From an uncultured Anaerolineaceae bacterium (GTDB lineage Bacteria; Chloroflexota; Anaerolineae; Anaerolineales; Anaerolineaceae), in contig CAKMKJ010000006.1 in assembly GCA_927443345.1 (NCBI GenBank), positions 1-64,000 of the forward strand: a stretch of DNA of 64,000 nucleotides, given 5' to 3'. The translations under genes and the position numbers were made by a program. Under the pieces are notes generated by a model. It saw only the letters and a list, made by a program, of their open reading frames with translations. It was not told the origin of the DNA and did not search any database. Below, piece after piece: positions 1-8,859 of the stretch. Each line of letters opens with the position of its first letter. The stretch's first letter is position 1.

Positions 1-50
1 TGATCGCAAGATGGTTTATTCGTTTACAATGCCATCCTCAAAATTCCGTG

Positions 51-123
51 GAGTCCACTTTTGATCGTTAATTCGCTTTCTTACCAGAGTGTCCACTTTT
101 CATCTTTAAACGTGTCCACTTTT
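51..123. repeat. Three spaced copies of a TGTCCACTTTT motif, possible IS end
   Basis: The motif TCCACTTTT occurs at about 53-62, 91-100 and 114-123, preceded by GAG in the first copy and GTG in the other two, all in the same orientation. Spaced direct copies near one end are reminiscent of the multiple terminal repeats of IS21-type elements. No transposase is visible to the right, so any element would lie to the left of the window. The assignment is inference. Confidence 0.4.
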
Positions 124-173
124 GAACTTTTGGTAACAGATTGTGAATTTACCAAGGGTAGTTATTGAGGTTA

Positions 174-205
174 AAAAGAAAGAGCACTGATGCGCTCTTT
201 CTTTT
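174..205 (-). terminator. Intrinsic terminator after the DUF2202 gene
   Basis: A 12-bp perfect inverted repeat (AAAAGAAAGAGC at 174-185 against GCTCTTTCTTTT at 194-205) with an 8-nt loop lies 18 nt past the stop codon of the leftward DUF2202 gene. The T/A-rich arms give a U-tract on both strands. Confidence 0.8.
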
Positions 206-222
206 GTTGTGATCAACATTGT

Positions 223-1020
223 TTAGTTGTTGCCACTGCCTCCACCACCCTGCCCATTGCCGAATCCGCTGCCGCTGCCGCCGGTTTCAGTTGACAGAAT
301 CTGCTGGTAGAGATCGCTCGAAATGTATTGCGGTTCATAGGTAATGCCATACCGATTGGAAAGATTACCTACAAAGGCATTGAGATGATTGTATGAACCA
401 AGCAACAGGGAGTTGAAGACCTGTTGAATATCTTCTTGATCGGTTTGGGTCAGGCGCACCTGCAAATCAAGGATATCGATTTCTTCAATTGCAGCACCAA
501 CCTTGAAGGCTTCTTCAGCAGAAATGCTACCTTGAGCAATCAACTGGTTATATAGTGCTTGAAGATCAATATTGTTAAAAACACCGGCTTCAGCAGAAGC
601 ACTATCGGTCAGACCGTACCGATTGAATAATTCGAGTACCGAATCCATGTGTGTTTGTTCGCTTTTGGCAATATTTGAAAAAGCAGGTAAGCCCCATTGA
701 TTGGCAAGGAAGAGGTAGACATCACGTGCAAGCTTTTCTTCTTCGCGCATGTAAAACAGAGCATCAATTTCAGCCTGGTTTACCTCTCCAACAGGCAGCA
801 AAGCAATTGGTGTGCTGAGTGTATCGTGTTCAGAGATGGCGTCAGTTTCGTCAACTGTTACAGCTACTTCATTTTCATGGGTTGAAAAATCTGCTGCTTG
901 ATATTCAGACTGAGTTTCTTCTTCACTCATCGCGATGGTACGATTGACAGCACCAAATATGAGCAGGCCGATGACAGCCACAATAATTCCAATTCCAAAA
1001 CCTTTAGCAATTTTTTTCAT
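223..1020 (-). CDS. DUF2202 ferritin-like domain protein, membrane-anchored
   Basis: The 265-residue protein starts with a Lys-rich tip and one hydrophobic segment (about residues 8-28), so it is probably anchored or exported. The body from about residue 75 to 235 is a DUF2202 domain, a predicted four-helix, ferritin-like fold. Visible hallmarks are EEEKLARDVY, the SEQTHMD stretch and the HLNAF segment, with acidic and His residues placed as in ferritin-like metal sites. The C-terminus is Gly/Ser-rich and probably disordered. The start is supported by AAAGGA upstream of the ATG. The biochemical role of DUF2202 proteins is not established. It lies 18 nt downstream of a DUF4405 membrane protein read in the same direction, so the two are likely co-transcribed. 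Confidence 0.85.
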   Translation of the reverse strand: MKKIAKGFGIGIIVAVIGLLIFGAVNRTIAMSEEETQSEYQAADFSTHENEVAVTVDETDAISEHDTLSTPIALLPVGEVNQAEIDALFYMREEEKLARDVYLFLANQWGLPAFSNIAKSEQTHMDSVLELFNRYGLTDSASAEAGVFNNIDLQALYNQLIAQGSISAEEAFKVGAAIEEIDILDLQVRLTQTDQEDIQQVFNSLLLGSYNHLNAFVGNLSNRYGITYEPQYISSDLYQQILSTETGGSGSGFGNGQGGGGSGNN

Positions 1021-1038
1021 TTTTCTATCCTTTTTAAA

Positions 1039-1659
1039 TTAGATTTCTGAACTCATAGGTTGAAGTTTGTTTAATTCTTGTTTTTTTACAATCTTGTGTG
1101 TTACCTTGGCTACCCAACCCCAATGGATCACAAAGTGGATTAGCGCAGCGCCGACAAACATCACACCTGACCAGGTGTGGATAATATCCCAAACTGTGCG
1201 GCTGAAGAGAATCATAGGGTCCGCAATTAGTCCACCTTTGGTATGAGGGGCAAGCAAAAAATAGATGCCAGAAATTGTACAAATCAAAAAACCGAATCCC
1301 AAAACGCCATTGACAAGAGTGTTAGTCCAACTGGCTTTGTTTCCAATTGGTTTTCTCTCGATAATTGACCGACCAATACGTTTGGTGGTATTGACTACCC
1401 ACTTCCAATGAAAGATCAGGTGAACCAGAGCAATTATGATCATTGCCAGACTTATCCAGGTGTGCATCCATTCCCAACCTGCACGCTCAAAGATGATCTG
1501 AATACCATAATAAGGATTGCGTCCGCCTTTATAGCCGCCATCAGGAAAGATCAGGAAGTAGATGCCTGAAAGACTGGCAACCAGTGCTGCAAGAAACAAG
1601 CCTGCATCCAATATCCAATTATTTCGTGTCAGTTTGCTTACCTTTCGAACTTCGTTCAT
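1039..1659 (-). CDS. DUF4405 membrane protein, cytochrome b-like
   Basis: This 206-residue protein has about four transmembrane helices arranged as a tandem duplication. Each half carries a motif of the form HTW-x(10-13)-H-x3-HWxW (HTWISL with HLIFHWKW, then HTWSGV with HFVIHWGW). The repeated intramembrane His residues resemble bis-His haem ligands of cytochrome b561-type proteins, and DUF4405 is described as related to that fold. Haem binding is therefore inferred. The ATG at 1659 is preferred over the upstream TTG because GAGGAG sits 8 nt before it. It precedes the DUF2202 gene and probably shares its transcript. No redox partner is adjacent. Confidence 0.8.
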   Translation of the reverse strand: MNEVRKVSKLTRNNWILDAGLFLAALVASLSGIYFLIFPDGGYKGGRNPYYGIQIIFERAGWEWMHTWISLAMIIIALVHLIFHWKWVVNTTKRIGRSIIERKPIGNKASWTNTLVNGVLGFGFLICTISGIYFLLAPHTKGGLIADPMILFSRTVWDIIHTWSGVMFVGAALIHFVIHWGWVAKVTHKIVKKQELNKLQPMSSEI

Positions 1660-1821
1660 TTGCCTGCTCCTCAAGTTTTATTATCTATAGGATAAATTAC
1701 CCCTGTGAAGAAGTTGTGAAGGGTATAAGAATATTTTGTGAATATATTGAGCCAATAGAGAAAATAGATTTTTGAGGTGATGGTAAAATGAAAAATCATT
1801 TAAAGTTGAAATAGAGGCTCG

Positions 1822-2346
1822 ATGGAAGCAAAAATTAAAGCACTCATTGAACATTTTCATTTTTCAACCCTGCCCGCGGAGGGAACACTGTTTGCCAGCA
1901 CATTGCGCTCAACCCAGGAATTTGCAGACGGCAGCTCGGTCGGCACAGCCATGATCGGCAAGTACTGCAGCGATCCACTCAGCCAGTCGTTTTTTCACCG
2001 CCTGCCGGCGGATGAGACCTGGCACTTTTATGGTGGTGATGCTTTACGTCTGGTGTTATTGGCGCTTGACGGCAGCAGCCGGGATGTGATCATGGGCAGC
2101 AAACCGCTTAAAAAGGAGCATGTTCAGTTTGTGGTGCCCGCTGGCGTCTGGCAGGCCGGTGAGCTTATAGAAGGCGGCAGATATGCCCTGTTTGGCTGCA
2201 CCCTGGCACCCGGATTCACCGGCAGCATGTATGAAGGCGGCGTGCGCGAAGAACTGCTGGCTAACTATCCAAATCGAAGAAGTGACATTTTATTATTGAC
2301 TGCAGAAAATGCCGAAAAAAGGATGCCTGAAGGATTTGCCAAGTAA
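1822..2346 (+). CDS. DUF985 (cupin_5) family protein
   Basis: A 174-residue cytosolic protein matching the DUF985 cupin family along its length. Recognisable blocks are the N-terminal GTLFASTLRS region, HRLPADETWHFYGGD, and the late GCTLAPGFTG segment. Members form a small beta-barrel and a few have been crystallised, but no enzymatic role is established. The His/Glu pattern of the HRLPADETWHF block could bind a metal; that is inference. Start supported by AGAGG about 8 nt upstream. It is followed by the GNAT-like gene on the same strand after a 90-nt gap. Confidence 0.85.
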   Translation: MEAKIKALIEHFHFSTLPAEGTLFASTLRSTQEFADGSSVGTAMIGKYCSDPLSQSFFHRLPADETWHFYGGDALRLVLLALDGSSRDVIMGSKPLKKEHVQFVVPAGVWQAGELIEGGRYALFGCTLAPGFTGSMYEGGVREELLANYPNRRSDILLLTAENAEKRMPEGFAK

Positions 2347-2436
2347 ATCCCTCTTTTGAGTCACCTTAATCCGTTTTGGGTGTTATGTATTGCAGTGCAA
2401 TTATCTTTTTTAAGTGATGAACATAGGGATAAAAAA

Positions 2437-3573
2437 ATGACCGTTGAGATTCGTGAAGTTCAAAACCACCGGCAACTGCGTGACTTTATCCGTTTTCCAT
2501 TATCGTTATATAAGAACAACCGCTATTATGTGCCCAGTTTGTATATGGATGAAATGAACACACTGCGCAGCGACAAAAACCCTGCATTTGCCGAAGCCCA
2601 AGCAAGGTATTTTTTGGCTTATCGCGACGGAAAAATCGTTGGCCGTGTGGCAGGCATTTTGGTGCCAAAACACGAATTGAAATGGGGCGATAAATATATG
2701 CGCTTCGGCTGGCTGGATTTCATTGATGACCCTGAAGTCTCTACTACATTGATCACCGAAGTAGAAAAATGGGCACAGGAATTAGGCATGAACGGCCTGC
2801 ATGGTCCGCTGGGCTTTACCGATCTGGACCGCGAAGGCATGTTGATTGACGGCTTCGATGAGGTAGCCACCCTGGCGACTTTGTATAATTATCCTTATTA
2901 CCAAAATCACATTGAAGCGCTGGGCTACACCAAAGATGTCGATTGGCTGGAATACGAGATTATTCTTTCTGGTGAACACATGGGTCAAATCCGCAGGACG
3001 GCCGACCTGGTTGCCAAGAAGTATAATTTGCACCTATTAAAAGGAAACAAAAGAACCCTGCTCAAATATGCACCGCAGCTTTTTGATGTGCTGGATGAAG
3101 CATATCGCAATTTATACGGCACGGTTCCGCTCAGCAAGGCTCAAGTGCAAAGCTACATCAACAGTTACTTCGGTTTTGCTATCCCCGAAATGATCCCCAT
3201 CATCCTGGATGAGAATGACAGGGTCGTCGCTTTTGGCATCACCTTCCCCTCATTCTCAGAAGCACTGCAGAAGAGCCGCGGCGATATTTTTCCTTTTGGC
3301 TTTATCCACTTTTTGCGCGCGATGAAGAAGAACAAAATTGCCGATCTTTACCTGGTAGGTGTGCGTGATGAATATCGCGGCAAGGGTCTGAATAGCATGA
3401 TGATGGTCCAAATTTATGATGCCTTCATCAAACACGGCATCAGCATCGTTGAAGGCAACCCCAACCTTGAAGATAATATCGCAGTACAGACCATGTGGAA
3501 GTTTTTTGAGAATAGGGTGCGTAAACGTCGCCGCTGCTTCGTCAAACATTTGACAGCATCCTCGATGGAATAA
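2437..3573 (+). CDS. GNAT-fold N-acetyltransferase-like protein (YghO-type)
   Basis: The ATG at 2437 (378 residues) is preferred over the in-frame start at 2356, because the first 27 residues before it look non-homologous and AGGGAT precedes this ATG. The N-terminal half has the family signature: FPLSLYKNNRYYVP, AYRDGKIVGRVAGI and the HGPLGFTDLDREGMLI block. The C-terminal half has a GNAT-like acetyl-CoA loop candidate, VRDEYRGKGLNSMM, followed by NPNLEDN. This pattern fits large cytosolic proteins annotated as N-acetyltransferase or YghO-like, with no known substrate. A strong terminator follows 18 nt after the stop. Confidence 0.8.
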   Translation: MTVEIREVQNHRQLRDFIRFPLSLYKNNRYYVPSLYMDEMNTLRSDKNPAFAEAQARYFLAYRDGKIVGRVAGILVPKHELKWGDKYMRFGWLDFIDDPEVSTTLITEVEKWAQELGMNGLHGPLGFTDLDREGMLIDGFDEVATLATLYNYPYYQNHIEALGYTKDVDWLEYEIILSGEHMGQIRRTADLVAKKYNLHLLKGNKRTLLKYAPQLFDVLDEAYRNLYGTVPLSKAQVQSYINSYFGFAIPEMIPIILDENDRVVAFGITFPSFSEALQKSRGDIFPFGFIHFLRAMKKNKIADLYLVGVRDEYRGKGLNSMMMVQIYDAFIKHGISIVEGNPNLEDNIAVQTMWKFFENRVRKRRRCFVKHLTASSME

Positions 3574-3590
3574 TATTCCAGGTTCCAATA

Positions 3591-3626
3591 AGACCGATAA
3601 GAAAAATTTCTTATCGGTCTTTCTTA
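3591..3626 (+). terminator. Intrinsic terminator after the GNAT-like gene
   Basis: AGACCGATAAGAAA at 3591-3604 pairs with TTTCTTATCGGTCT at 3607-3620, followed by TTCTTATAT. The stem is 14 bp with a 2-nt centre. Confidence 0.85.
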
Positions 3627-3725
3627 TATCCGACTTTTTGAACACAATGTTTATATACATTATGCAGATAATATTCAGGACGAATGCATGCTACAAAAGG
3701 TAAGCTTAGAATTAGAGGCAAACCA

Positions 3726-3998
3726 ATGACAACGACAAAGTGGACAGAGGAAGTTACCCAGAAAAGACTGATAAAAGCTTATAAAAAAGAATTGCCAATG
3801 AGTGATGAAAAATTTACTCAAATAAGTGAAAAACTACACATAGGTATTGAACAAGCCGAATCTGTGTTTATTCATTTCGATCATATTCAAGGTGAATCAG
3901 AGATAGACCGCAATCAAATTTTTTCTAATTTACTTAAAGCTGCCGTCTATTTGGGGCTTAATTTAGAAAAAATCGATTTTCATCGAAAAGATGCTTAG
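3726..3998 (+). CDS. Small hypothetical protein
   Basis: A 90-residue, charged, soluble protein with no signal or membrane segment. I do not recognise the family. ATG 3726 is chosen over 3684 because AGAGG lies about 10 nt before it. The sequence is Lys/Glu-rich and predicted mostly helical, with a clear heptad-like stretch around DEKFTQISEKLHIGIEQAES. Base composition is more AT-rich than the flanking genes. It stands alone between a terminator and the convergent BrkB-family gene. Confidence 0.6.
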   Translation: MTTTKWTEEVTQKRLIKAYKKELPMSDEKFTQISEKLHIGIEQAESVFIHFDHIQGESEIDRNQIFSNLLKAAVYLGLNLEKIDFHRKDA

Positions 3999-4018
3999 CA
4001 TAATTTTTGCAATTTTTC

Positions 4019-4933
4019 TCATTTCTCTTTTGCCAAGTCTTTTTGGTCAGGTACTTTTTCAATTCCAAATTTAGTTTCCAATTTAGTGTTTTTTCGTATA
4101 CCAAACCTTATTGAAAAAACGTGGGTGAACTCAGCACCCAAGAGAAAAATAATGGTGGAAAAATAGACCCAGATCAATAAGACGGTCAACGATCCTGCTG
4201 TACCATATGCAGACCCGGTATTGCTGATTTGAAGATAGATACCAATTCCGAATTTACCCAGTATGAACAATAAACCTGTGACTGCTGCACCGATCCAGAC
4301 AACCGTCCAAGAAGTCTCTTTGTCAGGGATTACCCTGTAAATAATTGCGAAAAGAATGGTTACGGTTATGTACAAAACCAGAAAATTGATCATTTTCAAC
4401 AGAAAAACGTTCTGAATAATGCCCTTCGCTTGGCCAAGAAATTCAGAAAGGAAAACGCTGAGGATCAAAACAATTATGAATAGTAATCCAATGGCCAAAA
4501 TCAGAATAAAAGAGATAAATCGATTTTTTATTGTTTTAATAAAACTGAGATCCTGCTTCTTGGGAACCTTCCAAATCTTGTTTAATGCGTATTGAATTTG
4601 GTAAAAAAAGCCGGCGGCCACGATGATCAGAATGATGATGCTAAATATTGAAGCGAGAGGGCTCACAAATTGTTGTTGCGAATTCTCCAGGATTGATTTC
4701 ACAAACTCACCAGTTTGGAGTCCGATGAGGCTGCCAACTTGTGAAATGATGTGAACCTTGGCCGTTTCGGTGTCAAATATATTCCCGGCAATGGTCATTG
4801 CGATAATAAGCATTGGAGGGAGCGAAAAGATTGTATAGAAGGCTATTGCCGCCGATAATTGGGCAGCATTATCGTCTGCCCAGGCTTGAAATGAAGCTCT
4901 AACGACAGCCCAAATTGTCCTTGGTTTACTCAT
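4019..4933 (-). CDS. YihY/BrkB family inner-membrane protein
   Basis: A 304-residue polytopic membrane protein with about six transmembrane segments. Family hallmarks are the early AAQLSAAIAFYTIFSLPP block, the central FQIQYALNKIWKVP-type segment and the C-terminal GSAYGTAGSLTVLLIWVYFS block with LGAEF shortly after. These are diagnostic of the YihY/UPF0761 family, once called ribonuclease BN by error. The molecular role is unsettled; a transport or permease function is often proposed. The second in-frame ATG (4933) fits the family start. The cytoplasmic C-terminal tail is Lys/Glu-rich. It is monocistronic by context. Confidence 0.88.
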   Translation of the reverse strand: MSKPRTIWAVVRASFQAWADDNAAQLSAAIAFYTIFSLPPMLIIAMTIAGNIFDTETAKVHIISQVGSLIGLQTGEFVKSILENSQQQFVSPLASIFSIIILIIVAAGFFYQIQYALNKIWKVPKKQDLSFIKTIKNRFISFILILAIGLLFIIVLILSVFLSEFLGQAKGIIQNVFLLKMINFLVLYITVTILFAIIYRVIPDKETSWTVVWIGAAVTGLLFILGKFGIGIYLQISNTGSAYGTAGSLTVLLIWVYFSTIIFLLGAEFTHVFSIRFGIRKNTKLETKFGIEKVPDQKDLAKEK

Positions 4934-5163
4934 AAAGAAAAACCTCAAAAAAAACCAGTCTATTATAAATCTGCATATTTATAGATTACCTCATTCACTC
5001 TAATAATAACCTGAATCTAAAATTAATTTTTCAAAAATTTTTGAGGTAATTGTCAGATTACTTTTGATAGAATTGTGCGCGAATAATGTTAGTATTAATG
5101 TACTGAACAGTTTAAAACTTAAAATTGAAAATAATAAATCGGTTATGAAGTAGAAAGCAGGAA

Positions 5164-5856
5164 ATGAAAATGAAAACGACTAGAAACCTATCAACTTTAT
5201 CACTCTTATCTATTGTATTGATCATTGGATTGGCATTGACAGGATGCAGCTCCCCTTCTGCAGCCCCAATATCTGAGGTAACTGCCACCCCGATAATTGA
5301 AGAAGCCACCGCCACGGAGGCACCGACCGCTACTGCCGCCCCCAGCACTGAAGCCGGCGACTGTCTGGTTGGAGGCTGGACGCTGACCGATCTTTCAGCA
5401 TACATGGATTCAATCAAAAACCAGATTAGTCTGGATAGCGACGGTGATATCAATATTACCAGCGGCAATTTTGCTGGTAACGCAACTTTATTTTTCAACG
5501 CTGACAACACCAGCTCATTTGAAACCGAAAACTTTGGTCAAAACTTTACCATTGCGATGAAGATTTCTGATCAAACAATGGAAATTCCAGTTAAGCTTAT
5601 CATCAACGGAAAATCCACCGCGGATTACTCAATCGAAGGAAAGAATATTACCTTCAGCAATCAAAACGAGAACGATATATTAATTGCAATTGACGTGGCG
5701 GGTTCAGTAACCACCATGGATCAAAGCATGTTTGGCGAGCCAGGGACCCAAAAATTGTATGAATACAACTGTATAGACGCCAACACCCTATCATTAAAAG
5801 TCGTCAATGTTGATGGTATAGACCTGGCACCTTTATTGCTCACAAGGGTGCAATAA
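5164..5856 (+). CDS. Lipoprotein of unknown function
   Basis: A 230-residue protein with a lipoprotein signal peptide ending in LALTGC (lipid-anchored Cys near residue 28). A Thr/Ala/Pro-rich linker to about residue 58 is followed by a beta-rich globular domain. That domain begins CLVGGWTLTDLSAYM and contains alternating polar/hydrophobic strands with many Asn and Thr, and ends in LLTRVQ. The CxVGxW opening is seen in lipocalin-like surface lipoproteins, but I cannot place the family. Start supported by AGCAGGA. The 215 bases upstream show no gene. A terminator follows at 5883. Confidence 0.75.
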   Translation: MKMKTTRNLSTLSLLSIVLIIGLALTGCSSPSAAPISEVTATPIIEEATATEAPTATAAPSTEAGDCLVGGWTLTDLSAYMDSIKNQISLDSDGDINITSGNFAGNATLFFNADNTSSFETENFGQNFTIAMKISDQTMEIPVKLIINGKSTADYSIEGKNITFSNQNENDILIAIDVAGSVTTMDQSMFGEPGTQKLYEYNCIDANTLSLKVVNVDGIDLAPLLLTRVQ

Positions 5857-5882
5857 GATTCTGTGTGAAGAGATAGATACAA

Positions 5883-5916
5883 AAGTCCGGATTCTTGTGA
5901 ATTCGGACTTGTTTCA
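5883..5916 (+). terminator. Intrinsic terminator after the lipoprotein gene
   Basis: AAGTCCGGATTC at 5883-5894 pairs with GAATTCGGACTT at 5899-5910 around a TTGT loop with one mismatch, followed by GTTTC. The U-tract is modest. Confidence 0.7.
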
Positions 5917-6065
5917 ACCTGATAAAAAAAATTCAATCTGGTTTTCTGCAATACAATCAGCCCATACTTGGCTAAAACGCTATCTATTTATCCCTTTTAG
6001 AAATAATTAGAGTCACTCGCATCCTTGGTGTGGAAAAGCGGTTAACAATTGTGAGGAGTTATTCA

Positions 6066-6971
6066 ATGCCCATACCCCCTTCTACTCGCAAATACTGGAC
6101 CGAAGCCAACCGCATAAAAGACTATCCGCTGAGTGAAAAACTGCACGGATTTTTTTACATGCGGTTTCCATTTTTTTATATCGCCACAGCCACCGCCTCA
6201 AACGGTTTGGGCAAATTTGGTGCCAAATTAATCACGCTGATCAACAGGCTATTCCCTTCCAAGCCTGCCAAGAGCGGCCAGATTACTTTTGCCGACACTT
6301 ACCACGGTAAAGTAATTTCGCTGCAGACGGCAAAGACCTTGGTCAGTGTCAAACAAAACATAAAAGTGGATGATCTCGAAAAGGTCATCCCCTATCAATT
6401 AGCGCGCAGCCTGATACTTGACCATCCCGAGTCGCTGGTCGCGCTGGATTGTCCGTGCCGGGTGGTGCGTGAAAACCCTTGCCTGCCATTGGATGTATGT
6501 TTGATTGTGGGCGAACCCTTCGCCAGTTTCACCCTTGAACATCATCCGGATCAGTCGCGAGCAATCAACCAGGAAGAAGCCATCACCATCCTCGAAGCGG
6601 AAGAAGCCCGTGGACATGTGCATCATGCATTCTTCAAACAAGCTGTTTTGCAGCGCTTTTATGCCATCTGCAACTGCTGTTCATGCTGCTGCGGCGCTAT
6701 GCAAGCACATTCTTCCGGCACCCCCATGCTGGCATCATCAGGTTACACCGCTCAAATAAATGAAGCGCTTTGCATTGGCTGCGGGGTTTGCGAGCCTTAC
6801 TGCCAGTTTGGCGCTATTGAAGTCAAGGATGGCATCAGTCAAATCAATTTGACGGCCTGCATGGGCTGCGGCATCTGCGTTTCACACTGCGACCAGGAGG
6901 CTGTCGAACTTGTACTCACGCCATCCAGAGGCATGCCCCTCGAAATGGATAAAGTCCTCACTCAAACATGA
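6066..6971 (+). CDS. Cys-rich 4Fe-4S dicluster ferredoxin-type protein
   Basis: A 301-residue protein. ATG 6066 is preferred over 6030 because GAGGAGTT lies 6 nt before it. The C-terminal 60 residues hold two 4Fe-4S motifs, CIGCGVCEPYC and CMGCGICVSHC, so two [4Fe-4S] clusters are expected. The middle has further Cys: CPCR plus two more in the DCPCRVVRENPCLPLDVC stretch, and CNCCSCCCG, a very dense group before the ferredoxin domain. This layout resembles uncharacterised 4Fe-4S binding proteins of anaerobes that likely shuttle electrons. No partner oxidoreductase is adjacent. A substrate is not inferable. Confidence 0.8.
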   Translation: MPIPPSTRKYWTEANRIKDYPLSEKLHGFFYMRFPFFYIATATASNGLGKFGAKLITLINRLFPSKPAKSGQITFADTYHGKVISLQTAKTLVSVKQNIKVDDLEKVIPYQLARSLILDHPESLVALDCPCRVVRENPCLPLDVCLIVGEPFASFTLEHHPDQSRAINQEEAITILEAEEARGHVHHAFFKQAVLQRFYAICNCCSCCCGAMQAHSSGTPMLASSGYTAQINEALCIGCGVCEPYCQFGAIEVKDGISQINLTACMGCGICVSHCDQEAVELVLTPSRGMPLEMDKVLTQT

Positions 6972-7029
6972 TCTTGAACCGTTGAATTTTATATGCGATT
7001 GGACTATACTAAATCCGGAGGCACAATAG

Positions 7030-7260
7030 ATGAAACCGATCTTGCTTCTCGATGATAGTTTACAAGTTGAAGTGTTCTTTGAGTCTGACGATTGCGGCTA
7101 CGAAGACAATATTTGTCTGAAAATAATAGAATCATGTGCAGAAGTAGAAAAAGTCTTTCTACATGATGAGAGTCATTTGTATCTCACCCCCGTCCAGGCA
7201 CAGGAATTGGTCAATGCCTTGGACCAGGCGATCAAATTAAGCAGCTTTGTGAAAAAATGA
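7030..7260 (+). CDS. Small hypothetical protein
   Basis: A 76-residue acidic soluble protein preceded by a CGGAGG ribosome-binding site. It ends before a strong terminator, which supports a real short gene. The C-terminal third (LTPVQAQELVNALDQAIKL) is a predicted amphipathic helix. I do not recognise a family and propose no function. Confidence 0.6.
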   Translation: MKPILLLDDSLQVEVFFESDDCGYEDNICLKIIESCAEVEKVFLHDESHLYLTPVQAQELVNALDQAIKLSSFVKK

Positions 7261-7275
7261 TATTTTCCACTTAAC

Positions 7276-7308
7276 AAAAACCGCTTATATCGACATAAGC
7301 GGTTTTTT
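7276..7308 (+). terminator. Intrinsic terminator
   Basis: AAAAACCGCTTAT at 7276-7288 pairs with ATAAGCGGTTTTT at 7295-7307; the loop is ATCGAC. A U-tract follows on the plus strand. Confidence 0.9.
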
Positions 7309-7470
7309 CACTTTATTGAAGATCTATCAAAGAATAGGATTAATAAATGATTGATGCGATTTTTTTCAAATTCGCAAAATCCTAATCCAACGGTTTGGGG
7401 GTTGATTTTTCGGAAAAATTCTTCTAAAATTAGAGAATATTGGTCTATTTTATCTTTTAGAGGAGTGGAT

Positions 7471-8823
7471 ATGCACCCCAAAAAAAACGTTCGTTTCGCA
7501 AGACTCGGTATTGTTTTTACTTTTGTTTTGATGCTTTCAGCCTGTAATATACCTGGAACCCTACCCCAAAATGTGGATGACATTGTTGCTCAAACCTTAA
7601 CGGCAATGAGTGCTCAATCCGTAACGCCCACGTTGGAAGCTCCTGCTACAACAGATGCCGCAGGCACAGAAATCCCCACCCCGATGACGCCGCCAGAAAA
7701 CACCACCGCGCCAGTCGTGCACGTGATCATACCAGGCGAGATGCAAGCCATCGAAAGCACAGTGGATGACTTGCTGTACAACGGAGACGATTTCTCAATT
7801 AATTTGTTTGAACGCCCTTTTACGCAAACGCTCATGGAAAATCGGTTTGATCTTGATCTTCAAAAAATCGCCATGTCGACCGATAACACCTTCTTCTACT
7901 TTTCGCTTGACCTGAAAGATGTCAATCTCAACACAAAAACTCTGGATGGTAATTATGGCATCGAATTGGACCTTGATAAAAACGGACGCGGTGATTATCT
8001 TTTGTGGGCTTACCAACCTCCCACAACAACATCTTGGGACTATTTAGGCGTCGTGCTCTTCTCTGACCAAAATGAAGATGTCGGCGGTACCAGAGCGTTG
8101 GTATCTGATGCAGTTAAACCAGAGTGGAATGGTTACGAAACCGAAGTCTGGCCAAGCAAACCACTTACCGACCCCGACGGCGCATGGGCACGGATCTCTC
8201 CGAAGGATGCAACAGTTGTGCAGTTAGCAGTCAAACGCTCTCTGGTCGGCAACCCTGCCTCTTTCTTGTGGAGTGCTTGGACGGATGACCAGATCAAGGC
8301 AAGTTACAAATTTGAGTACAACGATTTTTATACCGCCGCAGAAGCAGGCTCGCCTTACGCTGCAAATCCGAACTATCCGCTGAAAGCACTTTCGCAAATG
8401 GATAGCACCTGTCGCGAAGCCTGGGGTTTTAAACCCACAGGCAACGAACCCGGCATCTGTAAGAAAGCCGTAGTTCAAGCCACAGCTAAACCAAAAACAA
8501 CAACCAAGCCCGGCGTAACCCCAACCATCACTCCCCTTGTCCCGACCAAACAGGTTATTACGGCTACACCTTGCGACCTGGCTCAAGTTGAAGCGTCGAT
8601 GTTGGCATGGAACCCTGTATGGGCCAGCTCAATAAGCATTTGCTTAAGCGGAAACGGCTGTAAGAATCCAGATGCGAGTGGTTACCTTAATTGGCTCGTT
8701 CCTCCAGGTGCTTATACCATCACAGCCAGTCAAGCAGTCTATAGGGTTCTTCCTGAATCAGTCAGTTTTACAGTTGATTGCAACAATACTGCTCATATTG
8801 ATTATTCCATAGACATTCCATAA
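7471..8823 (+). CDS. Large lipoprotein of unknown function
   Basis: The ATG at 7471 (450 residues) is chosen over 7351 because AGAGGAG precedes it and it gives an immediate signal peptide. The lipobox is LSAC at about residue 27. A Thr/Pro-rich linker follows. Residues about 105-300 form one folded domain with FYFSLDLKDVNLNTKTLDGNYGIELD, suggesting a beta-sandwich that measures or binds something extracellular; DLDKNGRGD resembles a Ca-binding loop. A second Thr/Pro linker (about 340-375) leads to a C-terminal Cys-containing domain with CLSGNGC and a PEGA-like beta pattern. Function unknown. Confidence 0.75.
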   Translation: MHPKKNVRFARLGIVFTFVLMLSACNIPGTLPQNVDDIVAQTLTAMSAQSVTPTLEAPATTDAAGTEIPTPMTPPENTTAPVVHVIIPGEMQAIESTVDDLLYNGDDFSINLFERPFTQTLMENRFDLDLQKIAMSTDNTFFYFSLDLKDVNLNTKTLDGNYGIELDLDKNGRGDYLLWAYQPPTTTSWDYLGVVLFSDQNEDVGGTRALVSDAVKPEWNGYETEVWPSKPLTDPDGAWARISPKDATVVQLAVKRSLVGNPASFLWSAWTDDQIKASYKFEYNDFYTAAEAGSPYAANPNYPLKALSQMDSTCREAWGFKPTGNEPGICKKAVVQATAKPKTTTKPGVTPTITPLVPTKQVITATPCDLAQVEASMLAWNPVWASSISICLSGNGCKNPDASGYLNWLVPPGAYTITASQAVYRVLPESVSFTVDCNNTAHIDYSIDIP

Positions 8824-8859
8824 AAAACTTGTTTCTCTAAAACCAACAAATATTCAATA

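Noticed and set aside
5064-5092. TTGATA with a downstream TAATGT as promoter of the lipoprotein at 5164
   Set aside because: Spacing of 14 bp is too short for a typical sigma-70 site.
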